The notes beneath the pieces were generated by a model. It ran no database searches, was not told the origin of the DNA, and was given only the letters and a program-made list of their open reading frames with translations. A program made the translations under genes and the position numbers. A DNA stretch of 11,391 nt, from contig JAUWQC010000018.1 of assembly GCA_030611285.1 (NCBI GenBank), positions 1 through 11,391 of the forward strand, given 5' to 3'. Position 1 is the first letter of the stretch; the number at the start of each line of letters is the position of its first letter. This document shows positions 1 through 5,064 of this stretch, one piece after another. Source of the DNA: a bacterium (GTDB taxonomy: Bacteria; Actinomycetota; Humimicrobiia; Humimicrobiales; Humimicrobiaceae).

Positions 1-255
1 CCATCTAGATATATAGTCCAGGAATAATTGAAATACTGATTTTTTTATGGTGTCTTTGACTTTCCTTATAATTAAAAAACGATGGCCTTCTTCGGTCATC
101 ATTCTATATATAATCTTTTGACAGGCGAAATGGGATTTACCGGCTCCGGTTCCACCCTTCATTACCAAGTATCTATGGTGATCGTAGAGGTAGGGGATAT
201 ATACCGGGTTTAAGAGGGATTCAAAATTGGTTACATCGATAATTGTTTCATTCAT
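1..255 (-). CDS. Terminase large subunit, N-terminal part (runs off window)
   Basis: This is the ATPase/nuclease motor that pumps DNA into the procapsid; only the first 85 residues lie in the window and the frame is open at base 1. A Walker A loop, GGTGAGKS, is at residues 34-41, after a Tyr-rich stretch ending RYLVMKG, and is followed by FLIIRKVKDTI at about 62-72. This arrangement is typical of the PBSX/Terminase_3 type large terminase. The gene starts 2 nt after the stop of the preceding gene and follows the small terminase two genes upstream, which fits a packaging module. Its own ribosome binding site is weak (GAATTAAAG just before ATG), so translational coupling is likely. A second in-frame ATG is absent near the start. 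The nuclease domain is outside the window, so integrity cannot be judged. Confidence 0.9.
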   Translation of the reverse strand, partial: MNETIIDVTNFESLLNPVYIPYLYDHHRYLVMKGGTGAGKSHFACQKIIYRMMTEEGHRFLIIRKVKDTIKKSVFQLFLDYISRW

Positions 256-257
256 CT

Positions 258-662
258 TTAATTCACGATATCAATACCAACAATTTTAACTTTAATAACT
301 TCTGAATATGATATAAGTCTGCCTATATAAATCCATTCAGGTGCATCTTGGCATTTCTCTCCACCTTGTGGGCTGGGAATATGTATTATCCCACTAATAA
401 ATATATCTTCTTCATCTTCGCCAGGAAGTGTAAAGATATAACCATAATCTGGCTCGTCAAATTGCTTCCAATAAATTTCTACTTTTGCCCCAGGTCCTGG
501 ATTATTAATTTCTTCTATTTTTTTATTTTTACAATCAAATTCTATATATTCTGTTGGTTCTTTATATTTTTTAGTATATTCACGTTTTGCCGTTTCACAA
601 TCACAAGTCCCTATTTGTACATCCTCAATTAATTTCATTAATTCATTACTTGTTATTTTCAT
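258..662 (-). CDS. Hypothetical protein between the terminase genes (134 aa)
   Basis: I do not recognise this protein. I place the start at ATG 662 (MKITSNELMK) because a good AAGGAG lies 6 nt upstream; the open frame reaches back to 725 but that extension is a Lys/Glu-rich run inside the small terminase gene. The gene overlaps the end of the small terminase by 17 nt and ends 2 nt before the large terminase, so the three are almost certainly co-translated. The protein is acidic, with Cys at about residues 20, 22 and 44, and a C-terminal half rich in beta-prone residues (EVIKVKIVGIDIVN at the end). No membrane segment or catalytic motif is visible. Its position suggests a packaging or head-related accessory role, but this is inference only. 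Confidence 0.8.
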   Translation of the reverse strand: MKITSNELMKLIEDVQIGTCDCETAKREYTKKYKEPTEYIEFDCKNKKIEEINNPGPGAKVEIYWKQFDEPDYGYIFTLPGEDEEDIFISGIIHIPSPQGGEKCQDAPEWIYIGRLISYSEVIKVKIVGIDIVN

Positions 663-1080
663 TTCCCTCTCCTTTTTCTTCTTCTTTCTTCCTTCCCAAC
701 ACAATAACCTTCCTAGTTTCTTCATACTTCTCTGCCGGGTATGTTCCTTTTAATTTATAGGCGGTATCAAGATATTTATGTATAATAGCATAATCATCTA
801 TTGTTATAGGGGCTAACTTACCGACCGTTTTAGTGGAAGCTAATCCCTTTTGTAATATATCGGCAAGGAAAGCATCAGTCATTCCCATTTCGTTCAATAA
901 TTCATTTGTTGAAATGTCTACCTTTTGTAACATTCTGTAGCCATATTGCCGGGGATGTTTTGCATTTGGATTAACGACCAAATACGCCTGAGTTGCATTA
1001 CCACTATTTTTAATATATGCGGCGATAAACTTTCGTTCCCGCAATGTCCATTTAAACTTTTTCCGCTTTAATTTCTCCAT
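646..1080 (-). CDS. Terminase small subunit (Terminase_2-like, 144 aa)
   Basis: The small terminase recognises the packaging site and hands DNA to the large subunit. The N-terminal third carries the family pattern: WTLRERKFIAAYIKNSGNATQAYL at residues 11-34 (first helix plus the GNATQAY signature), then a predicted HTH and VDISTNELLNEMGMTDAFL, matching the usual N-terminal DNA-binding domain. The C-terminus is charged (RKKEEEKGEGNENNK), as is common where it meets the large subunit. Length is normal for the family. AAGGAA 8 nt before ATG supports the start. It overlaps the upstream 63-aa gene by 13 nt and the downstream gene by 17 nt. Its place one small gene upstream of the large terminase supports the call. 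Confidence 0.85.
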   Translation of the reverse strand: MEKLKRKKFKWTLRERKFIAAYIKNSGNATQAYLVVNPNAKHPRQYGYRMLQKVDISTNELLNEMGMTDAFLADILQKGLASTKTVGKLAPITIDDYAIIHKYLDTAYKLKGTYPAEKYEETRKVIVLGRKKEEEKGEGNENNK

Positions 1081-1259
1081 ATAACGCTTTCCTTACATTC
1101 CCCAACATATTCTTTAACTAAAACCTTTGAAATATAAGGCATAAAAATTATTACTTTGGCTTTTATTGGGATGATTGAGCATCTGCACATGGGATGATCT
1201 ACAAAATGTCTGTCTCTTTTTATGAAATAGTTTATATCATCAAAATTAAGTCTATCCAT
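1068..1259 (-). CDS. Hypothetical protein (63 aa)
   Basis: I do not recognise this small basic protein. The start at ATG 1259 has AGAGGTAGGTAA directly upstream, a plausible ribosome binding site, and the end overlaps the small terminase by 13 nt, which supports real translation. It contains HPMCRCS at about residues 22-28 and one more Cys at 55, which could bind a metal weakly, but the pattern is not a known finger. The middle (AKVIIFMPYISKVLV) is hydrophobic but broken by Lys and Pro, so a membrane segment is doubtful. About 47 AT-rich bases separate it from the VRR-NUC gene, and I see no signal in them. Confidence 0.6.
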   Translation of the reverse strand: MDRLNFDDINYFIKRDRHFVDHPMCRCSIIPIKAKVIIFMPYISKVLVKEYVGECKESVIWRN

Positions 1260-1306
1260 TTACCTACCTCTTTTCCATTTTATATTATTTAATTAATTTA
1301 ATCAAT

Positions 1307-1603
1307 TTATCCTATTATCTTAATCAAACTATCTAAATCATCGATTAGATAATATTCCCCTTTTTGAAATTTAATATTCCTCTCAAAGTCTACCTGGCCC
1401 GGACTTTGTTTTCCCCCTGGTTTTTTAATTTCAAGATATAAAGTCCGGCCGTTTTTAATAGCGATACGGTCGGGGATGCCATCAAAAGATCCTAGGCCTT
1501 GTAAGATGGGGAAATGATACCATCCCCGGAGATCAAGATATTGCTTGACCTGTGTCTTAATATCATTCTCGGATAGCTTAAACTTAAAACGTTTTAATAT
1601 CAA
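1307..1603 (-). CDS. VRR-NUC domain nuclease (98 aa)
   Basis: This is a small stand-alone VRR-NUC protein of the PD-(D/E)XK nuclease superfamily, widespread in phages near replication or terminase genes and thought to cut branched or other DNA structures. The core is visible: DGIPD at residues 41-45, LEIKKPGGK at 57-65 with the E-x-K pair at 58/60, and SPGQ ending at Q70, then a short helix and YYLIDDLDSLI. Length is normal. The start is a TTG at 1603: the frame is closed by TGA three codons upstream and there is no early ATG. AGGGGGAA lies 13 nt before it, a rather long gap, and the TTG overlaps the TGA stop of the preceding gene, so translation probably depends on coupling. Confidence 0.88.
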   Translation of the reverse strand: MILKRFKFKLSENDIKTQVKQYLDLRGWYHFPILQGLGSFDGIPDRIAIKNGRTLYLEIKKPGGKQSPGQVDFERNIKFQKGEYYLIDDLDSLIKIIG

Positions 1604-1851
1604 TCTGGATCAGTTCCCCCTACTTTAATATTTGCAATTTCTTCTTCGGACATCTGCTCTACTGGGATTTCTATAAGATCTTTTTTAATAATAAGATCTT
1701 TTTCTGATTTTATTTCAATCCAATGTTGTCTTGAACATTTTTCTTCCTCTTTTGGGTTCTCTAACTTCTCCAATCTATTAGTTATATCTGTCAACTGCCT
1801 TAAAACTCCTCTATTCTCTTTAATCATTTTATTTAACTCAACTTGATCCAT
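1600..1851 (-). CDS. Hypothetical coiled-coil protein (83 aa)
   Basis: I do not recognise this protein. Residues 1-33 form a likely amphipathic helix or coiled coil (MDQVELNKMIKENRG then LRQLTDITNRLEKLENP), and the rest is acidic (PVEQMSEEEIANI, ending GGTDPD). There is one Cys. AAAGGGGGTGA 7 nt before ATG 1851 is a strong ribosome binding site. It starts 19 nt after the replication initiator and its stop overlaps the TTG start of the VRR-NUC gene, so it sits between replication and recombination functions. A role as a replication partner is possible but nothing in the sequence shows it. Confidence 0.75.
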   Translation of the reverse strand: MDQVELNKMIKENRGVLRQLTDITNRLEKLENPKEEEKCSRQHWIEIKSEKDLIIKKDLIEIPVEQMSEEEIANIKVGGTDPD

Positions 1852-1870
1852 TAGGTTTCACCCCCTTTAT

Positions 1871-2596
1871 TTATTCTGATTCATTAGCAATCTTATATTT
1901 TACCGCCCTCTCTAACCAATCATTTATATATATAGCAAAATTCTTTATACCCCCTTCCTTCCCCGGATTATCTTTAAAATGCCCTCGGATCTTTATTAAT
2001 TCAACCCCAACCTCTATAGTCGGAAATCTCTTTACCCAATCATCAATTAAATCCTCATCTATCCCATGCCAACTTAATAGTTCCTGGTCAAATTCTATAT
2101 CATTGGCTGGTTTTTTTTCTAGGGATGCGGAAACTTGATTCCGCACCTCTTTAATCTCTTTCTCTTTTCTTTCATTCTTATCATTCTTACATTCTTGTAT
2201 AATAGTGTCGCTTTTATTTCGCTTTTGTTTCGCTTTTAAATCGCTTTTGATGTCGCTTTTCGTGTCGCTTTTGTAATTTTCTAATCTCTGATAACCGTTG
2301 TAATTTAAGACTTTAATAATAAAACCTCGTGTCGCTTTTCGTGTCGCTATCATTGTCGCCGATTTTAGCCATCTAATACAGTGATCTATTTCATTTTTAT
2401 TTGCCTTTGTTTTCTGCATGATCCACTCATATTTCATAAAGCAACTACCCCGGTTAAATTGCTTATTATCTTTATGGTTAACTTCATTAATCAAGTAAAA
2501 CCATATCTTAAACCACTTATCCGGTTTGTTATAAAAGATATCGCTATCTATTGTTTGTCTTGCCCAGAGGGTAGCGCCGCCATTAATTTTTGCCAT
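1871..2596 (-). CDS. Phage replication initiator / replisome organizer (241 aa)
   Basis: This protein is expected to bind the phage origin and recruit the host helicase loader. The N-terminal domain (residues about 8-105) has the pattern seen in phage replisome-organizer proteins: WFKIWFYLINEVNHKDN at 28-44, a winged-helix-like KANKNEIDHCIRWLKSATMI at 64-83, and ATRKATRGFIIKVLNYNGYQ at 84-103. A charged low-complexity linker follows (KSDTKSDIKSDLKAKQKRNKSDT, from 109), then a C-terminal helical domain (about 150-241) with GIKNFAIYINDWLERA, resembling the end of O-type proteins. The linker DNA carries regular repeats that look like iterons, so the origin is probably inside the gene, as in lambda O. 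AAGGA about 10 nt before ATG 2596 supports the start. I rely on remembered family patterns, not a search. Confidence 0.8.
   Translation of the reverse strand: MAKINGGATLWARQTIDSDIFYNKPDKWFKIWFYLINEVNHKDNKQFNRGSCFMKYEWIMQKTKANKNEIDHCIRWLKSATMIATRKATRGFIIKVLNYNGYQRLENYKSDTKSDIKSDLKAKQKRNKSDTIIQECKNDKNERKEKEIKEVRNQVSASLEKKPANDIEFDQELLSWHGIDEDLIDDWVKRFPTIEVGVELIKIRGHFKDNPGKEGGIKNFAIYINDWLERAVKYKIANESE
2208..2360 (-). repeat. Iteron-like repeats, probable replication origin
   Basis: On the minus strand the unit is AAAAGCGA, often followed by CA. In plus coordinates, TCGCTTTT occurs at 2208, 2219, 2230, 2241, 2253, 2265 and 2332, with degenerate copies (TCGC only) at 2344 and 2356. Spacing is 11 or 12 bp, about one helical turn, in a block of six and a block of three. 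The 11-bp steps shift the reading frame, so the repeat is read in all three frames of the host gene (KSDL, KAK, KRN). DNA-level selection is therefore the best explanation. AT-rich stretches on both sides could melt. That this is the origin is inference from lambda-type phages. Confidence 0.7.
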
Positions 2597-2602
2597 AATA
2601 TA

Positions 2603-2722
2603 TTAATCCTTTTTATTTTTTCCCTCTTTAAATATTTTAATACAGATATAGAAAGAAAACATATAACATGATGCTATAAATATAAAATATATCCAGAGTA
2701 AAATCTCTGTACTTATACTCAT
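2603..2722 (-). CDS. Small single-span membrane protein (39 aa)
   Basis: This short ORF starts at ATG 2722, overlapping the stop of the upstream gene in an ATGA junction, with AAGGTG six bases before it. It encodes MSISTEILLW, a hydrophobic helix at about residues 7-31 (ILLWIYFIFIASCYMFSFYICI) and a basic tail (KIFKEGKNKKD), so an N-out/C-in topology is likely. The stop lies 6 nt before the replication initiator ATG and the end of the ORF supplies that gene's AAGGA site. I do not know its function; small membrane proteins in this position may tether replication or affect the host membrane, but nothing proves it. Confidence 0.65.
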   Translation of the reverse strand: MSISTEILLWIYFIFIASCYMFSFYICIKIFKEGKNKKD

Positions 2723-2919
2723 TCATGCACCTTAAAATATAATGACATCTTATGCCATTCACCTTTTGATGGAAATAAATCAATTTTAACATCATCAACG
2801 TATATAGTACCAACCCCATTTTTACAATATTTTAATAATGCTTTCCCTATATCTTCATATAATATTTTTTGAAATTTGGTCATGTATTTATCCTTTGCCA
2901 TTATTGCTTTTTTAGCCAT
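2719..2919 (-). CDS. Hypothetical protein, paralogue of the 77-aa gene at 6565 (66 aa)
   Basis: I do not recognise the family. The start at ATG 2919 has TTAGGGGGTAAATTAAG immediately upstream, a strong ribosome binding site. The C-terminal half reads GTIYVDDVKIDLFPSKGEW then HKMSLYFKVHE, and it can be aligned by eye with the C-terminal part of the 77-aa protein at 6565-6798 (HVFLDNIKVTKKISEEWDHV, then SFDYRIED): D-(D/N)-(V/I)-K and EW-x-x-x-S are shared. The two are probably diverged duplicates. The N-terminus is basic (MAKKAIMAKDKYMTKFQK). The gene is the first long ORF after the promoter and structured RNA at 2942-3109 and is coupled to the 39-aa membrane protein. Confidence 0.75.
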   Translation of the reverse strand: MAKKAIMAKDKYMTKFQKILYEDIGKALLKYCKNGVGTIYVDDVKIDLFPSKGEWHKMSLYFKVHE

Positions 2920-2939
2920 CTTAATTTACCCCCTAAATA

Positions 2940-3062
2940 TTAAAGCATACAAAAAAGCCAACCATGAAGGGTAACCTGCCGCCGCAAAGTGGCAGGCAAT
3001 GAAAACATGATTGGCCTCTTGTATGCTTTTATATTCTTTTTATTTGATAGTTTTATTTTCAT
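2940..3062 (-). CDS. Possible 40-aa ORF overlapping the structured RNA
   Basis: An ATG at 3062 is preceded by AAGGG with a 7-nt gap, and the frame runs 40 codons to TAA, 20 nt before the next gene. It would encode a basic N-terminus (MKIKLSNKKNIKAYKRP) followed by IMFSLPATLRR and a Cys/Trp/Leu-rich end (LHGWLFCML). I recognise no family. The second half of the ORF is the long hairpin of the RNA element, so codon content there is forced by base pairing. It could be a real small protein, a leader peptide whose translation opens the hairpin, or a chance frame in a non-coding RNA. The ribosome binding site and consensus promoter favour translation; the folding favours RNA. Confidence 0.4.
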   Translation of the reverse strand: MKIKLSNKKNIKAYKRPIMFSLPATLRRQVTLHGWLFCML

Positions 3063-3074
3063 ATTTTTACCCTT
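2942..3074 (-). ncRNA. Structured RNA with nested stems and possible pseudoknot
   Basis: The predicted transcript starts near 3074 and folds into three stacked helices. P1 is 11 bp (3029-3019 with 2952-2942), P2 is 10 bp (3015-3006 with 2966-2957) and P3 is 6-7 bp (2997/2996-2991 with 2980-2975/2974). The pair 2962/3010 is G-U in minus-strand RNA but C-A on the plus strand, and 2974/2997 behaves the same way, so the fold belongs to the minus-strand transcript. The loop strand UUACCCUU (2974-2967) between P3 and P2 is exactly complementary to the 5' end AAGGGUAA (3074-3067), which is also the Shine-Dalgarno of the overlapping ORF. P2 is followed by six U, so it could also act as a terminator. 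It matches no RNA family I know. Confidence 0.65.
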
Positions 3075-3080
3075 AATAGC

Positions 3081-3109
3081 ATTATATATTATTTTTTATC
3101 GGATGTCAA
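3081..3109 (-). promoter_or_regulatory. Consensus sigma70-type promoter
   Basis: On the minus strand, TTGACA (3109-3104) and TATAAT (3086-3081) are separated by exactly 17 bp, a perfect housekeeping promoter. The -35 box contains the TGA stop of the upstream methyltransferase gene. Transcription would start at about 3074-3073, giving an RNA that begins AAGGGUAAAAAU directly before ATG. It drives the structured RNA and probably the small genes, replication initiator and terminase genes beyond it. Confidence 0.85.
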
Positions 3110-3666
3110 AATAGTGATTCTTCCCGGGGCCCCGGGCTATATGGTTTTTTTTGAAAGTATATTGCCACTCTGGGGACATGATAGGTCCTGTTCCCTATGA
3201 ATACTCTTTTTACTACCTTATACTTTCCCGGGTCCGGATTCGGCATAATATATTTATGATAGACAATTAATAATCCACCTTCTTTTAATATTAAATCACA
3301 TTGTTTTGTCCATTTCTTGTAATTCAATTTCCCAGTGCCATATAATTTTTTACTTTCTTCTTCGGAATATGGAGGGTCAGCCAGGATAACATCAAAAGAA
3401 TTATGCTCAAAATATTTAGCTACATTATGGGCATCACACTCGAGGTCCGGACCAACTTCTTTTCTAATATCAACCCTAATGCCCAATTTATTCATACCGC
3501 AAAATAAATTAAGCAATCTAATAGATTGGTCCTCGAGGATATCCTCTGCCAATTCGATTAACCACTTTTCACAATATAAGGGCATACCGCCCTTATATCT
3601 ATCCTTTTTCGGTCTTGGTAGAAACCAGGCAATATTTTTTTCTTGTGTTTTACTTTTATATCCCAT
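3106..3666 (-). CDS. DNA adenine/cytosine amino-methyltransferase, gamma-like order (186 aa)
   Basis: This is a SAM-dependent methyltransferase that most likely methylates an exocyclic amino group of adenine (N6) or cytosine (N4), protecting phage DNA from restriction. SAM-binding motif I is LLNLFCGMN at residues 51-59, an acidic DIRKEVGPDLECDAH follows, and the catalytic DPPY is at 97-100 after FDVILA. GGLLIVYHKYI at 130-140 fits a later core strand. Motif I before DPPY without a long insertion is the gamma arrangement, but the protein is short and no clear target-recognition domain is visible. AAGGGGG 4 nt before ATG 3666 supports the start. It follows the C5-methyltransferase-like gene by 9 nt. 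The substrate could also be RNA or protein. Confidence 0.8.
   Translation of the reverse strand: MGYKSKTQEKNIAWFLPRPKKDRYKGGMPLYCEKWLIELAEDILEDQSIRLLNLFCGMNKLGIRVDIRKEVGPDLECDAHNVAKYFEHNSFDVILADPPYSEEESKKLYGTGKLNYKKWTKQCDLILKEGGLLIVYHKYIMPNPDPGKYKVVKRVFIGNRTYHVPRVAIYFQKKPYSPGPREESLF
3123..3136. repeat. 14-bp GC palindrome near the gene end and promoter
   Basis: CCCGGGGCCCCGGG is a perfect palindrome in an otherwise AT-rich phage sequence. It encodes Ser-Pro-Gly-Pro-Arg near the C-terminus of the methyltransferase and lies 14 bp upstream of the -35 box of the consensus promoter. It may be an operator, an RNA hairpin slowing readthrough into the next unit, or chance. Confidence 0.45.
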
Positions 3667-3675
3667 AATTCCCCC

Positions 3676-4230
3676 TTATTTATTCGCCTCAAAAAATGCT
3701 TTTGCAAAACCAGCCGGAGTTATTGCTCTTTTACCAGCTTGCTTACTACTTGTAATTTCACTAATACTCGGTAAGCTTTTATTTGACTTAATCGAATTTT
3801 TCTTTGGTATATTAAAATATCCCCATAAATCAGTTTTCTTTGTGTAGGGGTCTCCAAAATCGCAAGGGTTAAATGTGAATACAGGTTTACCTAAAAATTG
3901 CCTTAAATATCCCATCGGATTTTCCATAGCCCAAAAAGCTAATTTATGCTCATAGCGGCATTCCCAGATAATATTTAAACAACCTATAACTAATTCCATA
4001 CCATCTCTTAAATTTCTCGGAGTTTTGGCTCTCGTCTTGGCAAAACTAAATTGAGTGCAGACTGGTGCAGCCAGAATACCATAAACATCTTTTATTAAAA
4101 CCATAAGATTTTCTTTATTCCCACCTTTAAAGATTATGTAATTAGCGAAAATCACTGTTTTTAATAAATCATAATATGGTAAGGTAACATTAATTACAAT
4201 ATAATCGGTTGAAGTCCATACGGTTATCAT
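3676..4230 (-). CDS. C5-cytosine-methyltransferase-like protein lacking motif I (184 aa)
   Basis: The protein resembles phage DNA cytosine-5 methyltransferase-like proteins. Visible parts are YGILAAPVCTQFSFAKT at residues 50-66 (motif IV region; the usual PPC is PVC, with catalytic-type Cys58), IIWECRY at 87-93, FWAMENPMGYLRQFLGKP at 99-116 (motif VI-like ENP), NPCDFGDPYTKKTDLWGYFN at 121-140 and a C-terminal TPAGFAKAFFEANK. The usual N-terminal FxGxG SAM-binding loop is absent: the ORF begins directly at VWTSTDYIVINVTLPYYD. AAGGAG is 12 nt from ATG 4230 but only 4 nt from another ATG (4238) that meets TGA after three codons. The gene may therefore have lost its first codons and be inactive, or use a shortened start. 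Confidence 0.65.
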   Translation of the reverse strand: MITVWTSTDYIVINVTLPYYDLLKTVIFANYIIFKGGNKENLMVLIKDVYGILAAPVCTQFSFAKTRAKTPRNLRDGMELVIGCLNIIWECRYEHKLAFWAMENPMGYLRQFLGKPVFTFNPCDFGDPYTKKTDLWGYFNIPKKNSIKSNKSLPSISEITSSKQAGKRAITPAGFAKAFFEANK

Positions 4231-4238
4231 TTATTCAT

Positions 4239-4412
4239 TTATCTCCTTTTTTTATGATCCTGCTCTGTATCTGTAATTGATATTTGATAAGGTGGCGCAT
4301 TTTTTATTAATAACTTAACTGCCCCCAAAACCTTATTCTTTGTATCAACTTCTTTTTTGACCATATCATAACTTTTACCATTCCACCAACGAGCCATTAT
4401 TTGATATCTCAT
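4239..4412 (-). CDS. Hypothetical protein (57 aa)
   Basis: I do not recognise this small protein. ATG 4412 is preceded by AAGAGGGGTATTAA, a good ribosome binding site. It begins MRYQIMARWWNGKSYDM and ends with a basic QDHKKRR. The middle (KVLGAVKLLIKNAPPYQISIT) reads like a helix followed by a strand, in the style of small phage proteins with an alpha/beta fold. Its last codons (AAA AGG AGA TAA) form the ribosome binding site of the C5-methyltransferase-like gene, so the two are probably coupled. Confidence 0.65.
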   Translation of the reverse strand: MRYQIMARWWNGKSYDMVKKEVDTKNKVLGAVKLLIKNAPPYQISITDTEQDHKKRR

Positions 4413-4438
4413 TTAATACCCCTCTTTTTATAGTTTAA

Positions 4439-4510
4439 TTATAGTTTAGAAAACACTATATAAATTACCGTTATCAGCCCGGAGTAAAATAGGTATACTA
4501 TAAAACTCAT
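4439..4510 (-). CDS. Tiny membrane peptide (23 aa)
   Basis: ATG 4510 lies one base after the stop of the 3D-domain gene and has GAGGGGGGCGAATAAG before it, so the last codons of that gene serve as its ribosome binding site. It encodes MSFIVYLFYSGLITVIYIVFSKL, almost entirely one hydrophobic helix with a single Lys near the end. Such a peptide would insert in the cytoplasmic membrane. Function unknown; a lysis-accessory or toxin-like role is only a guess from its position next to a cell-wall protein. It is short, so a chance frame is possible, but the strong ribosome binding site and tight spacing argue for it. Confidence 0.5.
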   Translation of the reverse strand: MSFIVYLFYSGLITVIYIVFSKL

Positions 4511-4511
4511 C

Positions 4512-4901
4512 TTATTCGCCCCCCTCTATCAAATAAACTCTAACTAACTTCCGGCCCCACTCCTGGGCTTCTTCAATCGTATCGAAACATAAATCAATTT
4601 TCCAATCCTTTATCGCTGATCCTCTATCGTTACATTTGCCCCGGCCATAGCCCTCAATATAAACCGTCTGCCCCATACGAAGCGGTCCATTCTTATCATC
4701 AATAGCTATAGATCCCTTGCCGGCTATATCCCCTATAGCGGTAAAACCATCATCCCAGGGATAACAACTTTCCGGTCCCGGATAATAGGCGGTTGCCGTC
4801 ATTAGATAATACTTCTGTTCTTGTGTTTCCGCCCCTGGTCCGGAAGCCACTAATAATAATATTATCATTAAGATCTCAATTAGAATGATCAGCTTTTTCA
4901 A
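4512..4901 (-). CDS. Secreted 3D-domain cell-wall protein (129 aa)
   Basis: 3D proteins share the double-psi barrel of MltA-type lytic transglycosylases and act on peptidoglycan. A signal peptide or membrane anchor covers residues 1-24 (KK then ILIEILMIILLLVAS). The domain shows MTATAYYPGP at 34-43, DGFTAIGDIAGKGSIAIDD at 51-69, MGQTVYIEGYGRG at 76-88 and NDRGSAIKDWKIDLCFDT at 91-108. The three family aspartates are probably D68, D92 and D103. Length fits a single domain with no binding repeats. The start is TTG 4901, with AAGGA 10 nt before it; the gene overlaps its upstream neighbour by 26 nt. Export would put it outside the membrane, so it could aid host lysis or DNA entry. It lies far from the holin-like gene. 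Confidence 0.82.
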   Translation of the reverse strand: MKKLIILIEILMIILLLVASGPGAETQEQKYYLMTATAYYPGPESCYPWDDGFTAIGDIAGKGSIAIDDKNGPLRMGQTVYIEGYGRGKCNDRGSAIKDWKIDLCFDTIEEAQEWGRKLVRVYLIEGGE

Positions 4902-5064
4902 TTTCTGTATATCCTTCCTTCTTTAGATATTTAGCGATAGATTCTCTATTCGATTCATAGGCCGGCAACAGATAACCGCCAACAGTTTTTCCATCTTCTA
5001 TTAAATCAATTGAAATAAAATCGGAATTTTCCTTATTCTTATGGATCTTAAATTGTTTTTTCAT
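4876..5064 (-). CDS. Hypothetical protein (62 aa)
   Basis: I do not recognise this protein. ATG 5064 forms an ATGA overlap with the stop of the Cys-rich gene upstream, and GAGG lies 10 nt before it. It has a basic N-terminus (MKKQFKIHKNKEN), a short strand-like FISIDLIEDGKTVGGYLLP and a helix (NRESIAKYLKKEGYTEI). It overlaps the 3D gene by 26 nt. The compact alpha/beta look is common among accessory phage proteins, but no function can be read from it. Confidence 0.7.
   Translation of the reverse strand: MKKQFKIHKNKENSDFISIDLIEDGKTVGGYLLPAYESNRESIAKYLKKEGYTEIEKADHSN

Noticed and set aside
348..632. A plus-strand ORF of 94 codons opposite the 134-aa gene.
   Set aside because: Its Phe/Ile-rich composition is that of the antisense of an AT-rich gene and it has no ribosome binding site; the same holds for the other long plus-strand frames at 2381, 3335, 5413, 6340, 7543, 9542 and 9910.
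2637..2819. A 60-codon minus-strand frame overlapping two small genes.
   Set aside because: It shadows the 66-aa and 39-aa genes in another frame and has no start signal, whereas both of those do.
2953..3015. Reading the hairpin at 2942-3029 as a plain rho-independent terminator.
   Set aside because: P2 is followed by six U, but those bases lie inside the larger P1 helix, and a consensus promoter starts only about 45 nt before. A terminator remains possible as one state of the element.
2942..3029. A retron, CRISPR or tRNA reading of the structured element.
   Set aside because: There is no reverse transcriptase, no repeat-spacer array and no cloverleaf or T-loop pattern.
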